64,000 bases of DNA from SMWC01 sp045561055 (GCA_045561055.1 JBJKYL010000014.1:62001-126000); one strand, 5' to 3'. Shown: positions 52,169 to 62,186, numbered from the stretch's first letter. Translations and numbers: made by a program. Notes: generated from the letters alone by a model not told the origin.

Positions 52169-54463
52169 TTGAGTAAAGCGAAGATCACGAATCCGTCCCG
52201 CGCATTCTTTGTCCCGCGGATTAGGGGGCTAAAGGAATCGGCACTGTGGCTTTGCTTAGGCTTCTCCATCATCTTGTTTCTCGCACTGGGGAGCTATAAC
52301 GGTACAGACCCGGCCTTTAGTATTTCCGGTGATAGTCAGACTGTTCAGAACTGGATGGGACCGGCTGGCGCGTGGTTTTCGGATATCGCATATTTGCTGT
52401 TTGGCGGACCGGCATACCTATTTCCCGTATTGATGTTACTCGGTGGCTTGTTTGCCTTTAGAGGAGATAACAGTCGTAGTTACGACGGGTACGCTACGGT
52501 ACTTTGGCGGGGTGGTGGCGCTATTATGATGCTGGCTACGAGCTGTGGTTTGGCCACCCTACATTTCGTTGCACCGACCCTTCGCGAAACGGCGGGTGGT
52601 ATCGTTGGCCAGATTGTTGGTGTTGGTATCGAGCAGTTTCTTGGGTATTTAGGAGCGACCGTTCTCCTATTGGTTATGTGGTTAGTATCCGTGTCTCTGG
52701 CCACGGGCGTGTCCTGGCTGGCCGTGATGGATAGGACCGGACGTGCGGTTTTAGCGACCATAGGTGTAGTGGAGATGGCTATCGGTCGAATACAAATTTG
52801 GCTTGAGGGTCGCAAAGCAAAACAGCACCGGCAGGAACTCGTTATAAAGAGTCGCGCTAAACCGAAGGTTGACGCACCTCGTATTGAGCCATCTTTCGAA
52901 CCTGTGGAGCCTAGCGTTCGTCTGGAGCGTGAACGTCAGGTCCCACTGTTCCAGCCGCCTACTTCGGCCGAGCTACCAGCATTAGCTCTACTCGATGATC
53001 CGCCTCCACGCGAAGGCGGTTATTCGCAAGAGGCTCTGGAGGCGATGTCTCGATTAGTTGAGCTCAAACTTGCGGACTTCGGTATCGAAGCAGAGGTCAT
53101 CTCCGTACATCCGGGACCAGTCGTTACGCGATTTGAGCTAAAACCCGCTGCCGGCGTGAAGGTCAGCCAGATCACGAATTTATCAAAAGACCTTGCGCGA
53201 TCACTTTCTACTGTCAGCGTGCGGGTTGTAGAAGTTATTCCTGGCAAGCCCTATGTGGGTCTAGAGATACCCAATGAAGTGCGGGAACTCGTCGCCCTTG
53301 GCGAGATAGTCAAGTCACGAGTCTACGATGATTTGAACTCTCCGCTTACATTAGCTCTTGGTAAAGACATAGGTGGCCAGCCCGTCGTTGCGGACCTTGC
53401 CAGGATGCCGCATTTACTGATTGCTGGTACGACCGGTTCGGGTAAGTCTGTAGCCATTAATGCGATGGTTCTAAGTCTCTTATATAAGGCGTCGCCCGAG
53501 CAGGTTCGAGTCATCATGATTGATCCAAAAATGTTAGAGCTTTCAGTTTATGAGGGAGTTCCGCATTTGCTAGCCCCCGTGGTAACAAATATGAAGGAGG
53601 CGGCGAACGCTTTACGCTGGTGTGTCGCCGAGATGGAAAGGCGGTATTCTCTGATGGCTTCGTTAGGTGTGCGTCATCTTTCTAGCTATAACCGTAAGGT
53701 CAACGACGCACTGGATAACGGAACGCCGATTCCAGATCCGACCTATACAGCCATAGAAGGTAGTGATGAGGTTCCGCCTACGTTGCAGCCGCTGCCATTT
53801 ATTGTCGTTGTCATCGATGAGTTGGCAGATATGATGATGATGGTTGGTAAAAAAGTTGAGGAACTAATCGCAAGACTCGCGCAAAAAGCTAGAGCGTCTG
53901 GTATTCACATGATTATCGCGACTCAACGACCCTCCGTTGATGTTATTACCGGACTTATCAAGGCGAATATACCGACGCGGATCGCGTTTCAGGTGTCCGC
54001 GAAGGTAGATTCGCGAACGATACTCGATCAGATGGGGGCGGAGCAGCTACTGGGTCATGGTGATATGTTATACCTGCCCCCGGGCACCTCGACGCCGACG
54101 CGGATTCATGGTGCGTTTGTATCTGATAACGAGGTACATGCCGTCGTGAAAAATCTGCGCGGTACTGGCACACCGAATTTTATCGAAGAAATTTTGTCGG
54201 GTCCGAGTGGTGACGTTCCGGGGATTGAAAACGATAAGGGTCGAGAGTTGGACGGCGAGCAAGATCCGCTTTACGATCAGGCCGTACAGATTGTCACACA
54301 GTCCCGAAAGGCCTCCATATCCAGTGTTCAGCGCCGGTTAAAGGTCGGTTATAACCGGGCAGCGCGGATGGTAGAGACTATGGAGGAGGTCGGTATCGTT
54401 GGAAGCTTGCAAGCAAATGGATCCAGGGAAGTGTTGGCACCACCACCACCGTCGAACGATTAA
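52169..54463 (+). CDS. ftsK: DNA translocase FtsK
   Basis: Hexameric pump that segregates the chromosome terminus at the septum. The 764-residue protein has four N-terminal membrane helices (about 25-190) and a short linker of about 60 residues, much shorter than in E. coli. The RecA-like motor has Walker A GTTGSGKS at 420-427, and the gamma winged-helix domain (about 700-760, with S-I-S-S-V-Q-R-R-L-K-V-G-Y-N-R-A-A-R) reads KOPS. The start is a TTG with a weak ribosome site. Its 3' end overlaps lolA. Confidence 0.95.
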   Translation: MSKAKITNPSRAFFVPRIRGLKESALWLCLGFSIILFLALGSYNGTDPAFSISGDSQTVQNWMGPAGAWFSDIAYLLFGGPAYLFPVLMLLGGLFAFRGDNSRSYDGYATVLWRGGGAIMMLATSCGLATLHFVAPTLRETAGGIVGQIVGVGIEQFLGYLGATVLLLVMWLVSVSLATGVSWLAVMDRTGRAVLATIGVVEMAIGRIQIWLEGRKAKQHRQELVIKSRAKPKVDAPRIEPSFEPVEPSVRLERERQVPLFQPPTSAELPALALLDDPPPREGGYSQEALEAMSRLVELKLADFGIEAEVISVHPGPVVTRFELKPAAGVKVSQITNLSKDLARSLSTVSVRVVEVIPGKPYVGLEIPNEVRELVALGEIVKSRVYDDLNSPLTLALGKDIGGQPVVADLARMPHLLIAGTTGSGKSVAINAMVLSLLYKASPEQVRVIMIDPKMLELSVYEGVPHLLAPVVTNMKEAANALRWCVAEMERRYSLMASLGVRHLSSYNRKVNDALDNGTPIPDPTYTAIEGSDEVPPTLQPLPFIVVVIDELADMMMMVGKKVEELIARLAQKARASGIHMIIATQRPSVDVITGLIKANIPTRIAFQVSAKVDSRTILDQMGAEQLLGHGDMLYLPPGTSTPTRIHGAFVSDNEVHAVVKNLRGTGTPNFIEEILSGPSGDVPGIENDKGRELDGEQDPLYDQAVQIVTQSRKASISSVQRRLKVGYNRAARMVETMEEVGIVGSLQANGSREVLAPPPPSND

Positions 54464-55112
54464 TAAGATCGCATACTCTGCCTTAGTGTTAGGCGCGTTT
54501 CTTCTTGCCTGTGATTCCCTATTTTCCCAAGATGTGAATCGCCCCGTTATTAGCTCGGGCGAGCAATATCTGCAGCAATTTCTTAACGAAACTCGTACTT
54601 TGCAGGCCGAGTTTGACCAGGAACTCTGGGATACAGAGGGGCAACTCATCGAAGTCGCATCCGGGACGATATCGCTTGAACGTCCAAACAGGTTTCTATG
54701 GCGTTACCGCGACCCGCTTGAGCAGATTGTTCTCGCGGACGGTATAAATCTTTGGATCTACGACATTGAGCTAGCGCAGGCGACTGTCACTCCGTTGAAC
54801 GATGCTATCCAAGCGACTCCGGCTATGCTCTTGAGTGGCGATGAAGCTGTGCGTGATCGCTTTAGTTTGCTCGAGAATTTTTCTGCGGACGGTTTGAGCT
54901 GGGTGCGTCTCGAACCGAACGTTCCAGGTTCTGATTTTCGTTCCGTATTGATAGGATTTAAAGACGGAGAGCTGGCTCACCTTGAGTTGATTGATGGGCT
55001 AGGACAGACTACTCGTATAGGGTTCTCAGAAGTACTTGTTAATCTGCCACTGAGGGTTGGCTTGTTTAGTTTCGATCTGCCCGATGGGGTCGATGTGATC
55101 GGTGGGGAGTAG
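54417..55112 (+). CDS. lolA: Outer-membrane lipoprotein carrier protein LolA
   Basis: Periplasmic chaperone that carries lipoproteins from LolCDE to LolB. It has a hydrophobic signal segment (I-A-Y-S-A-L-V-L-G-A-F-L-L-A), then L-Q-x-F-L-N-E-T-R-T-L-Q-A-E-F-D-Q and G-T-I-S-L-E-R-P-N-R-F-L-W-R-Y, both typical. The start is unclear: ATG at 54417 lies inside ftsK and gives a signal peptide with a long basic front (H-H-H-H-R-R); a TTG at 54399 is the other option. It follows ftsK as in most gammaproteobacteria. Confidence 0.88.
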   Translation: MDPGKCWHHHHRRTINKIAYSALVLGAFLLACDSLFSQDVNRPVISSGEQYLQQFLNETRTLQAEFDQELWDTEGQLIEVASGTISLERPNRFLWRYRDPLEQIVLADGINLWIYDIELAQATVTPLNDAIQATPAMLLSGDEAVRDRFSLLENFSADGLSWVRLEPNVPGSDFRSVLIGFKDGELAHLELIDGLGQTTRIGFSEVLVNLPLRVGLFSFDLPDGVDVIGGE

Positions 55113-55122
55113 GTAAGGCGTT

Positions 55123-55512
55123 GTGATCCAGCTTAAATACCCTTTATTTTGGCTTTTGTCCGGCTGGTCGTTCGTCATTGCCGTGATTTTCGTGAGCGTG
55201 TCGCCTATCGTCGAGTTCGCCGTTTTTAACGTTAATTGGGAGGATAAAATCCTTCATGTCGTGACCTATTTTCTCTTGATGATTTGGTTTTCGGGGTTGT
55301 ACAAGCGTAGGCATCAAGTCGGCGTCGCGGTGTTTGTCATGGCGCTCGGGTTTTTTCTTGAGATGATCCAATTGAGGTTGCCTTACCGATATTTCGAACC
55401 TGCTGACCTTGTGGCGAATGGGATTGGTGTACTCGCTGGGCTAGGTCTATCGCTATGGCTTCTGGCTGGTTGGTGTCAGCGCATCGAAGGTCGTTTGCGG
55501 TACCATGCCTAA
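55123..55512 (+). CDS. VanZ-like family membrane protein
   Basis: A 129-residue integral membrane protein with four hydrophobic segments. The W-E-D-K-I-L-H-V-V-T-Y-F motif near residue 39 and E-P-A-D-L-V-A-N-G-I-G motif near residue 93 define the VanZ-like family. The function is not known for most members. It starts with GTG 10 bases after lolA and ends 3 bases before serS, so it is probably co-transcribed. The rarA gene often found here is absent. Confidence 0.8.
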   Translation: MIQLKYPLFWLLSGWSFVIAVIFVSVSPIVEFAVFNVNWEDKILHVVTYFLLMIWFSGLYKRRHQVGVAVFVMALGFFLEMIQLRLPYRYFEPADLVANGIGVLAGLGLSLWLLAGWCQRIEGRLRYHA

Positions 55513-55515
55513 GTT

Positions 55516-56799
55516 ATGTTGGATCCCAAACTTCTCCGCACCGAACTAGATAATGTCGCGAGAAATCTTGCGCGTCGAGGTGTTGTGCTGGATCGAGCAG
55601 TGTATCTTGAGCTCGAATCGGGACGTAAAAAGGTACAGATCGAAGTCGAGGAATTTCGGAAGGAACGCAATGAGCGTTCCAAAGCTATCGGTAAAGCGAA
55701 ATTTGCAGGAGACGATATTGAACCTCTGCGATCAGAGGTGGGTGCGCTTACGGAAAAACTAGCCGATTCAGAGTCTCGGCTGCATGATATTCAAAAGGAT
55801 TTGGAAGCATTGCTAGCGGGGCTCCCGAATCTTTTGCACGAATCTGTGCCCGATGGCATGGATGAAAAATCTAATGTTGAGCTACGTTGCTGGGGAGAGA
55901 TGCCTAAGTTCGCATTTGAGCCGCGAGATCATGTAGCTCTTTGCGAGAACCTTGGGCTTATCGATTTCGAGAGCGCGGCGAAGCTGTCAGGAAGCCGGTT
56001 TGTGGTTCTGCATGGTCAGCTAGCAAGACTTCAGCGTGCACTTATCCAGTTCATGTTGGATGTGCATGTGAGCGACCATGGATATGAAGAAATGTATGTT
56101 CCTTACCTCGTAAACGAAGATTCTTTGTTCGGTACGGGACAACTGCCAAAATTCGACGGGGATCTTTTTCACGTGGCGGGCGAATCTAGGCTTCATCTCA
56201 TACCGACAGCCGAAGTGCCGCTGACTAATTTGGTTCGCGATACGATCATGGATGCTGCTAACCTACCATTGAGATTAACTACGCATACGCCGTGTTTTCG
56301 TTCTGAAGCTGGCTCTTACGGAAAAGACACGCGCGGTATGATTCGTCAGCATCAATTTGAGAAAGTAGAACTGGTGCAAATTGTTCAGCCAGCTGAGTCG
56401 TACAAGGCGCTTGAGGAGCTGCTATCGCATGCAGAAACCATTCTGCAGCGACTCGGGTTGGCATATCGTGTAGTAACGTTGTCTGCTGGTGATACGAGCT
56501 TCAGTGCAGCTAAGACCTATGATTTAGAAGTATGGCTACCAGGGCAGGGTAGATATCGGGAGATATCTTCGTGCAGTAATTGTGAAGATTTTCAGGCGCG
56601 ACGGATGCAGGCGCGTTGGCGAGATTCGCATACGAACAAGGTCGAATTGGTTCATACGCTAAACGGATCGGGTGTTGCTGCTGGTCGTGCGTTGATAGCC
56701 GTACTCGAGAACTATCAGCGCGATGACGGTTCTATAGAGATACCAAAGGTTTTGCGTCCGTATATGAGTGGTGCTAGCGAGATGGCCGTCTTCGGTTGA
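55516..56799 (+). CDS. serS: Seryl-tRNA synthetase
   Basis: Class II synthetase of 427 residues charging tRNA-Ser. It starts M-L-D-P-K-L-L-R-T, with the N-terminal coiled-coil arm (about 30-100) that grips the long variable loop of the tRNA. Next come T-A-E-V-P-L-T-N-L, motif 2 (F-R-S-E-A-G-S-Y-G-K-D-T-R-G) and motif 3 (G-S-G-V-A-A-G-R-A-L). Standard length and layout. Confidence 0.97.
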   Translation: MLDPKLLRTELDNVARNLARRGVVLDRAVYLELESGRKKVQIEVEEFRKERNERSKAIGKAKFAGDDIEPLRSEVGALTEKLADSESRLHDIQKDLEALLAGLPNLLHESVPDGMDEKSNVELRCWGEMPKFAFEPRDHVALCENLGLIDFESAAKLSGSRFVVLHGQLARLQRALIQFMLDVHVSDHGYEEMYVPYLVNEDSLFGTGQLPKFDGDLFHVAGESRLHLIPTAEVPLTNLVRDTIMDAANLPLRLTTHTPCFRSEAGSYGKDTRGMIRQHQFEKVELVQIVQPAESYKALEELLSHAETILQRLGLAYRVVTLSAGDTSFSAAKTYDLEVWLPGQGRYREISSCSNCEDFQARRMQARWRDSHTNKVELVHTLNGSGVAAGRALIAVLENYQRDDGSIEIPKVLRPYMSGASEMAVFG

Positions 56800-56858
56800 T
56801 AGGATGATGTGGCAGCAATAGTTAAGTTTCCATCATATAGATTTTCTCTATTAAATTT

Positions 56859-56933
56859 TGGTGGGCGATGCTGGGATTGAACCAGCGACCTCTCGCGTGT
56901 GAAGCGAGCGCTCTCCCGCTGAGCTAATCGCCC
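56859..56933 (-). tRNA. tRNA-Val (anticodon CAC)
   Basis: On the minus strand the sequence folds into a complete cloverleaf. Acceptor stem GGGCGAT pairs with ATCGCCC, followed by A73 and an encoded CCA (56861-56859). The D-arm stem is GCTC/GAGC, and the T-arm contains GGTTCAATCC. The anticodon stem CTCGC/GCGAG encloses TTCACAC (56903-56897), so the anticodon is CAC (56901-56899), reading GUG. It lies alone between serS and the EamA gene. Confidence 0.95.
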
Positions 56934-57120
56934 CTCTGTCAACATTATCTAATAGTCTGGTTGCGCCTGCCAGCCAATTGAGATAAGCCGAGTTCGGCAG
57001 GCTGTAATTGTTTTAGGGGGTATAAAGTAAGGTCACTTTGCGTGTGAGAAATACACGAAATGCCCAAAATTTTGATCCTGACTCGTGACAGTTAGCCGAG
57101 CTTATAAGGGAATCTAACGG

Positions 57121-58101
57121 TCATGGCCACTGAACCGTAATGATCGACTCGAAGTTGGCAGGCAACAAGGATGTAACAAAGTTAGTACTGATCGTGAGGG
57201 CAATAGCACCTACTAGAGAAAGCATAATGCCGACCACAATTTTGAGGTCGATTACTTCGTGGTCGCGATTCATTATGTAGCTAAAGATCAGGCGGAAGAT
57301 GACCGATAACCTTTGTATCGGAACGACGACAGCGACGGGTGCCACTACGAGTGCCATATAACGTAATGCTTGTGATAGAAAAACCAAGATGCCGGATATA
57401 GCGAACCATTTTGCTGGGACCGGCTCGATTTTTCTCAGAAACGGCATACGGCCTACCAACATAATCGGAACTACGATCACTAGAGCTGCCGCACTGTAGG
57501 AAATCAGTCCCCCGGCTAGGCTATCTGTTAGCGTGCTGTTTTGCCCTAAGCCGTAAACGACCATTAGCGGGCTGCACCCATAAGAAATGGCGCAGATAGC
57601 GCCCCAGAAAAGACCGTTGGGATAATCGGGTTTGAAATCGGAGTTCCCGCGGCGTTTTTCCCTTGCACTACCTGATTTGGCCGGCCGCACGGCGATGAAA
57701 GCTCCGACCATCACGAGGACGATGCCGATTGCTCGTAGCGGTGTTAGTACCTCATTGAGAAGCAGGACCGCGAGAATCAGTGAAATGGGAACGCTGAACT
57801 GCTGAATAGGGGAAGATAGGGTCGCACCGAGCGCAAGTGTTGCGCGATAATTGCCGTATCGTCCGATAATGAAATGGACAACGCCTGCTAGGGCAAGCCA
57901 CATCCAACTCGGTAACGGGAATTGATACAACGACGGTAAAGCATCGAACAGTAAGCAGGTGATGATGAATAACGGTACGCCAATCGGTACCGTTATGGAC
58001 ATCGCCTGCAGAACGCTTCCGGTTAGGATTCCACGACGCAGTGTCGCGGTATTAAGGCCGAATAATGCCGCGGATACTAGTGAGAGAAGCGCGCCTAACA
58101 G
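57121..58101 (-). CDS. EamA/DMT-family transporter
   Basis: Membrane transporter of the drug/metabolite superfamily, with two repeated EamA domains of five helices. A cytoplasmic basic loop (about R-E-K-R-R-G) separates the halves. Starting at ATG 58002 (293 residues) cuts off the first helix. The frame continues upstream, encoding L-L-G-A-L-L-S-L-V-S-A-A-L-F-G-L-N, the expected first helix, but has no ATG, GTG or TTG before a stop. A CTG at 58101 preceded by AAAGGG is the best candidate. Substrate unknown. Confidence 0.75.
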   Translation of the reverse strand: MLGALLSLVSAALFGLNTATLRRGILTGSVLQAMSITVPIGVPLFIITCLLFDALPSLYQFPLPSWMWLALAGVVHFIIGRYGNYRATLALGATLSSPIQQFSVPISLILAVLLLNEVLTPLRAIGIVLVMVGAFIAVRPAKSGSAREKRRGNSDFKPDYPNGLFWGAICAISYGCSPLMVVYGLGQNSTLTDSLAGGLISYSAAALVIVVPIMLVGRMPFLRKIEPVPAKWFAISGILVFLSQALRYMALVVAPVAVVVPIQRLSVIFRLIFSYIMNRDHEVIDLKIVVGIMLSLVGAIALTISTNFVTSLLPANFESIITVQWP

Positions 58102-58119
58102 TTGAAAATACCCTTTACC

Positions 58120-58587
58120 TTAGCTGTTTAGGCGCCAGATGCTGAGGTTTAATACGGCAGCAAATGTTACCCAGGTAGCGTAAGGCGCTAGAAGTAGTCC
58201 AGCAGGACGATAAGTTTGAAAGAACGCGAAGATGGTAGCGATAATTGTGGCGAGTAAAATCATTATTTCCACCGCGGCAAGCCCAGGTCGCTGAAGACCG
58301 AAGAAGAGCCACGACCACATTGAATTCAGAGCTAGTTGCGCGAGCCACAAGGTAATCGGCCATCCTAACGTTTGTAGCTGACGCCAGACCATCCAGGCTG
58401 AGACTGCCATCATGGTGTAAAGGATTGACCAGACTGGCGCAAAAACCCAGTTTGGTGGGGTCCAGAGTGGCTTTTCAAGGGCCTCGTACCAGGGTCCAGG
58501 GGCAAATTGAGTGCTGATGGCTGCAACAAGGAATGTTATTGCTAAGAAGAATAGGAGGCTAAGGCTTGATGGAATAGAGACAGGCAT
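58120..58587 (-). CDS. TspO/MBR family protein
   Basis: Five-helix membrane protein of 155 residues related to bacterial TspO and the mitochondrial translocator protein, which bind porphyrins or cholesterol-like ligands. Motifs include W-Y-E-A-L-E-K-P-L-W-T-P-P-N-W-V-F near residue 33, W-S-I-L-Y-T near residue 53, L-N-S-M-W-S-W-L-F-F-G near residue 87 and a final helix with A-P-Y-A-T-W-V-T-F-A. The role here is unknown. It lies directly upstream of the EamA gene on the same strand. Confidence 0.92.
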   Translation of the reverse strand: MPVSIPSSLSLLFFLAITFLVAAISTQFAPGPWYEALEKPLWTPPNWVFAPVWSILYTMMAVSAWMVWRQLQTLGWPITLWLAQLALNSMWSWLFFGLQRPGLAAVEIMILLATIIATIFAFFQTYRPAGLLLAPYATWVTFAAVLNLSIWRLNS

Positions 58588-58784
58588 AGGTATTGTTCAA
58601 AGAACTAATCTGTTCTCCCAGTATTCATAATCAATTCTTCATTCATAAGCATTAGTAACGCTGTTAGAGGCTTCAGTTGGTCAGTGCACCATCAATCACG
58701 CTCGGTATTCCGTATGTTTCCTTGTTAGTTATAGGAACCTCTGCGACAATTCTGTTTCTATAAAAAGTAACAGGGGCTAGCTGT

Positions 58785-61300
58785 ATGACTGATTCAATTT
58801 TGAACCGTGGCGTGCTCGCCATCATCACTGTCTTTTTCGCAATACCAATATCTGCGCAAACGGTAATGGAGCAAGTCATTGTTACCGCGGACAAGAGTGA
58901 GTCTACATTACAAGAAGTACCTGTTGCAGTGTCTGTGGTGACAAGTGAAGAGATAGAGCAGTCTCACGTGCGCGATATCAAAGATTTGCAATTTCTTGTG
59001 CCATCTTTGCGGGTTACGCAATTGCAGTCATCAGGAAACACTAATTTTTTGATTCGCGGTTTTGGTAATGGAGCTAATAACGCTGGCATAGAGCCATCGG
59101 TTGGTGTGTTTGTCGATGGCGTGTACCGTTCCCGAACGGCCTCAGCACTATCCGATTTGCCAAATCTGGATCGCGTTGAGGTGTTGAGAGGGCCGCAAAG
59201 TACTCTTTTCGGTAAAAATGCCTCTGCTGGCGTCATTAGTATAGTTACCGCGAAGCCTAGTTTGGAAGAAACCACCGGTTCGACATCCCTAACCGTTGGC
59301 GGATATAACCAACTGTTAGTAAAAGGAGACGTCAACGGCCCGCTGTCTGATACAGTCGGTTTCAGTTTGTCTGGTAGTTACAGTAAGCGCGATGGTTACT
59401 TCGAGGATCTCACTGGTGGCGATGCTTTAGGTGAGTTGAATCGATATGGTGTTCGCGGCCAATTATTGTTTGTGCCCTCGAATGAACTCGAAATTCGTGT
59501 CATCGCTGATTATGACAACTTCGATGAGGCTTGCTGCGGCGTAGCCAACTTGTTTAATGGGCCGACAGGCGCGGCAGTGAAAGCTATTGGTGGCAATCTT
59601 GTGGCAGCATCGCCATTCGCCTATCAGGCCTATTATGATTTCACGCCAGTCAACGAGTTCCAGACAAACGGCGTGTCCATTCAGTTTGACTACGATATCA
59701 ATGATGCCGTGTCGCTGACATCGATTACAGCTGTTCGTAGTCTATCGCGTTTCGATAATGTTGACGTTGATTTCACCAGTGCGCCTTTGCTAGATAAAAA
59801 AGCCGGAAATACCTCGGACACTGGGATAGATACGCTGACACAAGAGTTCCGCTTAACGGGATCGACCGATGGTATGGACTGGATGCTCGGTGCGTATATG
59901 TTTGATGAAAAAATCGAACAATTGACAGGGCTACTTTATGGCGCCGGATTCCGTCCTTACGGCGATATCCTTTCGGGTGGTGTGCCCGGCAATTCCCCTC
60001 TAAACGCACTGGAAGCTGCAGTAGGGTTACCGAGCGGTACATTTCACGGCCAGGGTCAAGGGCTGACAGAGAACTCTGTTATGGATAACGATACGTTGTC
60101 TATTTTTGGCCAGATAGATATTCCTCTAAGTGATCGGGCGACGCTTACGTTTGGAATCAACCATACTACAGATAATAAAAACGTTACTTTTGATTCAACC
60201 GGCACAGATGTATTTTCAAACCTAGATCTGGTGAAAGTTGGTTACGCAAGTTTATTGGCCGGTCTAGAAGGGATGAATCCTGGAAGCCCGTATAACGCAC
60301 CCACGGCAGCCGCCCCCCCCCCCCCCCCCCCCCCCTTAGTACTGTGAAATGCACACCGAGTAACACTCCCGCATGCAATCCAACGCTAGCCCTTCAACCG
60401 TTGCAGTTCTTATTGCCTAATGTTGATTTTCCCAATTCGGTGGAATCTGGAAAATCTGATGATAGCGATACGACTGGCACGTTAAGGCTTGCCTTCGACA
60501 TTTCTGATGCTATCAATATGTATGTAAGTGCGGGAACTGGTTTTAAGGCAACGTCATGGAATCTGTCCCGTGATTCCCGTCCGTTCGCAAAAGACAAACA
60601 GGCAATTGAGGCTGCTAGCTTAAATGTTGCTAATCTGTACTACGCGACGCGCTTTGCGTCGCCAGAAGAATCAACCGTCTACGAGGTCGGCATGAAGGCG
60701 CTTTGGGAAACGGTTGCGCTTAATGTTGCAGTCTTCGATCAATCAATCAAAGGCTTCCAATCGAATATTTTTAATGGTACTGGTTTCAGCTTGTCAAATG
60801 CTGGAAAGCAGTCCGTTTCGGGTGTAGAGGTTGATTTGCGTTGGCAGCCGACCGCTGAATTCCAGGGTTTACTAGCAGTAACGGCCCTTGACCCGCTATA
60901 TGATTCGTTTCCGGGCGCTCAAGGCGTTAGCGGGGTCACGGATCTCAGTGGTACGCAACCTCCAGGTATACACGAGTTAAGCGTTACCGCGGCAGGTCGC
61001 TTCAATTTTGTAGCAGGGAATGCTGACGGCTTCGCTCGTGCTGAGTATGTTTACGAGAATCGAGTACCGGCCGTCGAGAATGTTCCGGAAGGTACTGCCT
61101 GGCGGGAGGTGAATACGCTCAATGCAAGCGTAGGGCTGGCCTGGGACAGTGGGGTTGAGCTTACGCTTTGGGGTAGAAATATTACTAACGACGAGTACCT
61201 TTTGAGCGCGTTCCCGTCACCGGCACAAGCTGGGAGTTACTCTGGATATCCGAACCAGCCTCGCACTTATGGTCTAACAGTCAGTAAATACTTTGATTAG
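58785..61300 (+). pseudogene. TonB-dependent receptor split at a run of 23 C
   Basis: Outer-membrane ligand-gated barrel of the iron-complex receptor type. A signal peptide (about 1-25, ending PISAQ) is followed by a plug domain (about 40-165; V-P-V-A-V-S-V-V-T-S-E-E-I and V-L-R-G-P-Q-S-T-L-F-G-K-N-A-S-A-G). The barrel ends in a C-terminal Y-F-D. The first frame stops at 60347 and the second runs 60344-61300. A C tract at 60313-60335 lies exactly at the switch: with 24 or 21 C the halves join into about 838 residues. The tract falls in a loop and encodes a proline run. Ligand unknown; off-phase as given. Confidence 0.82.
60313..60335 (+). repeat. Homopolymeric C tract (23 C) inside the receptor gene
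   Basis: An uninterrupted run of 23 C between gcc-g and ttag. The reading frame on the left ends 12 bases after the tract; the frame on the right resumes immediately after it in another phase. Such tracts can change length by slipped-strand mispairing, but they are also common sites of sequencing and assembly error. Confidence 0.9.
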
Positions 61301-61403
61301 AACTTTAATAGAGACTATCTTTTTGAGTACGTAGAACCATTATTGAGTTGGTTTTACTAAAAAGATTCTGTTGTGACTCCTTCGGTGCTGGACTCTTCAA
61401 CTA

Positions 61404-62186
61404 TTAAGTAGTTGGCACAGCATCTCGAATGAAGGTGGGTCCATGCGGTGTTGATAAGTCTGCGCTGTATTGATAGTTAGCAATGCTGAATTTACTGAGT
61501 TGTTTCGCATCGCGGATGCCGTTCTGAATGATCCAGCGGGTCATTTGTCCACGTGCCTTCTTGGCATAAAAACTGATGATCTTGTATTTGCCATTCTTGA
61601 GGTCTTTGAAGGCTGGAGAAACCACGTTCGCCTGTAGCTTCTTTTGATGGACAGCTCGGAAGTACTCATTAGATGCCAGATTGACTACTACATCTGATTT
61701 TAAGGATTTCAGCAGCTTATTTAGTGCTACTGTGATGCTGTCATCCCAGAACTGATACAAATCTTTGCCGCGTTGGTTGGAGAATTTTGTTCCCATTTCT
61801 AGTCGGTATGGTTGAATCAGATCCAGTGGTCGCAGCAAACCGTAAAGGCCAGAAAGAATTCGCAGGTGCTTTTGAGCGTAGCGGAAATCACTGGCAGAGA
61901 AGCCTTCTGCGTCGAGTCCGCTATATACGTCACCTTTAAATGCCAGCATAGACTGCTTAGCATTGTTTGTCGTGAACGGAACCTGCCATTTCATAAAGCG
62001 CTCGTGATTCAGGTCGCCTAGCTTGCTACTGATGTTCATTAATTTAGAAATGCCATCAGGAGAAAGCTTCTGAAGTTCCGCGACGAGTTTCTCAGAGTCT
62101 TCTATAAAGCCCGGCTGGGTGGCCGTGCTAGTTTCGACAGGGGTTTCGAAATCGAGTGTTTTAGCTGGAGAGATAAGGATGAGCAT
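61404..62186 (-). CDS. yaaA: Peroxide stress protein YaaA (UPF0246)
   Basis: The 260-residue protein begins M-L-I-L-I-S-P-A-K-T-L-D-F, the family signature, and has Q-K-H-L-R-I-L-S-G-L-Y-G-L-L-R-P-L-D near residue 105, Y-R-L-E-M-G-T-K and N-L-A-S-N-E-Y-F. In E. coli YaaA limits free iron and DNA damage during hydrogen peroxide stress. It is convergent with the TonB receptor gene. Confidence 0.95.
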   Translation of the reverse strand: MLILISPAKTLDFETPVETSTATQPGFIEDSEKLVAELQKLSPDGISKLMNISSKLGDLNHERFMKWQVPFTTNNAKQSMLAFKGDVYSGLDAEGFSASDFRYAQKHLRILSGLYGLLRPLDLIQPYRLEMGTKFSNQRGKDLYQFWDDSITVALNKLLKSLKSDVVVNLASNEYFRAVHQKKLQANVVSPAFKDLKNGKYKIISFYAKKARGQMTRWIIQNGIRDAKQLSKFSIANYQYSADLSTPHGPTFIRDAVPTT

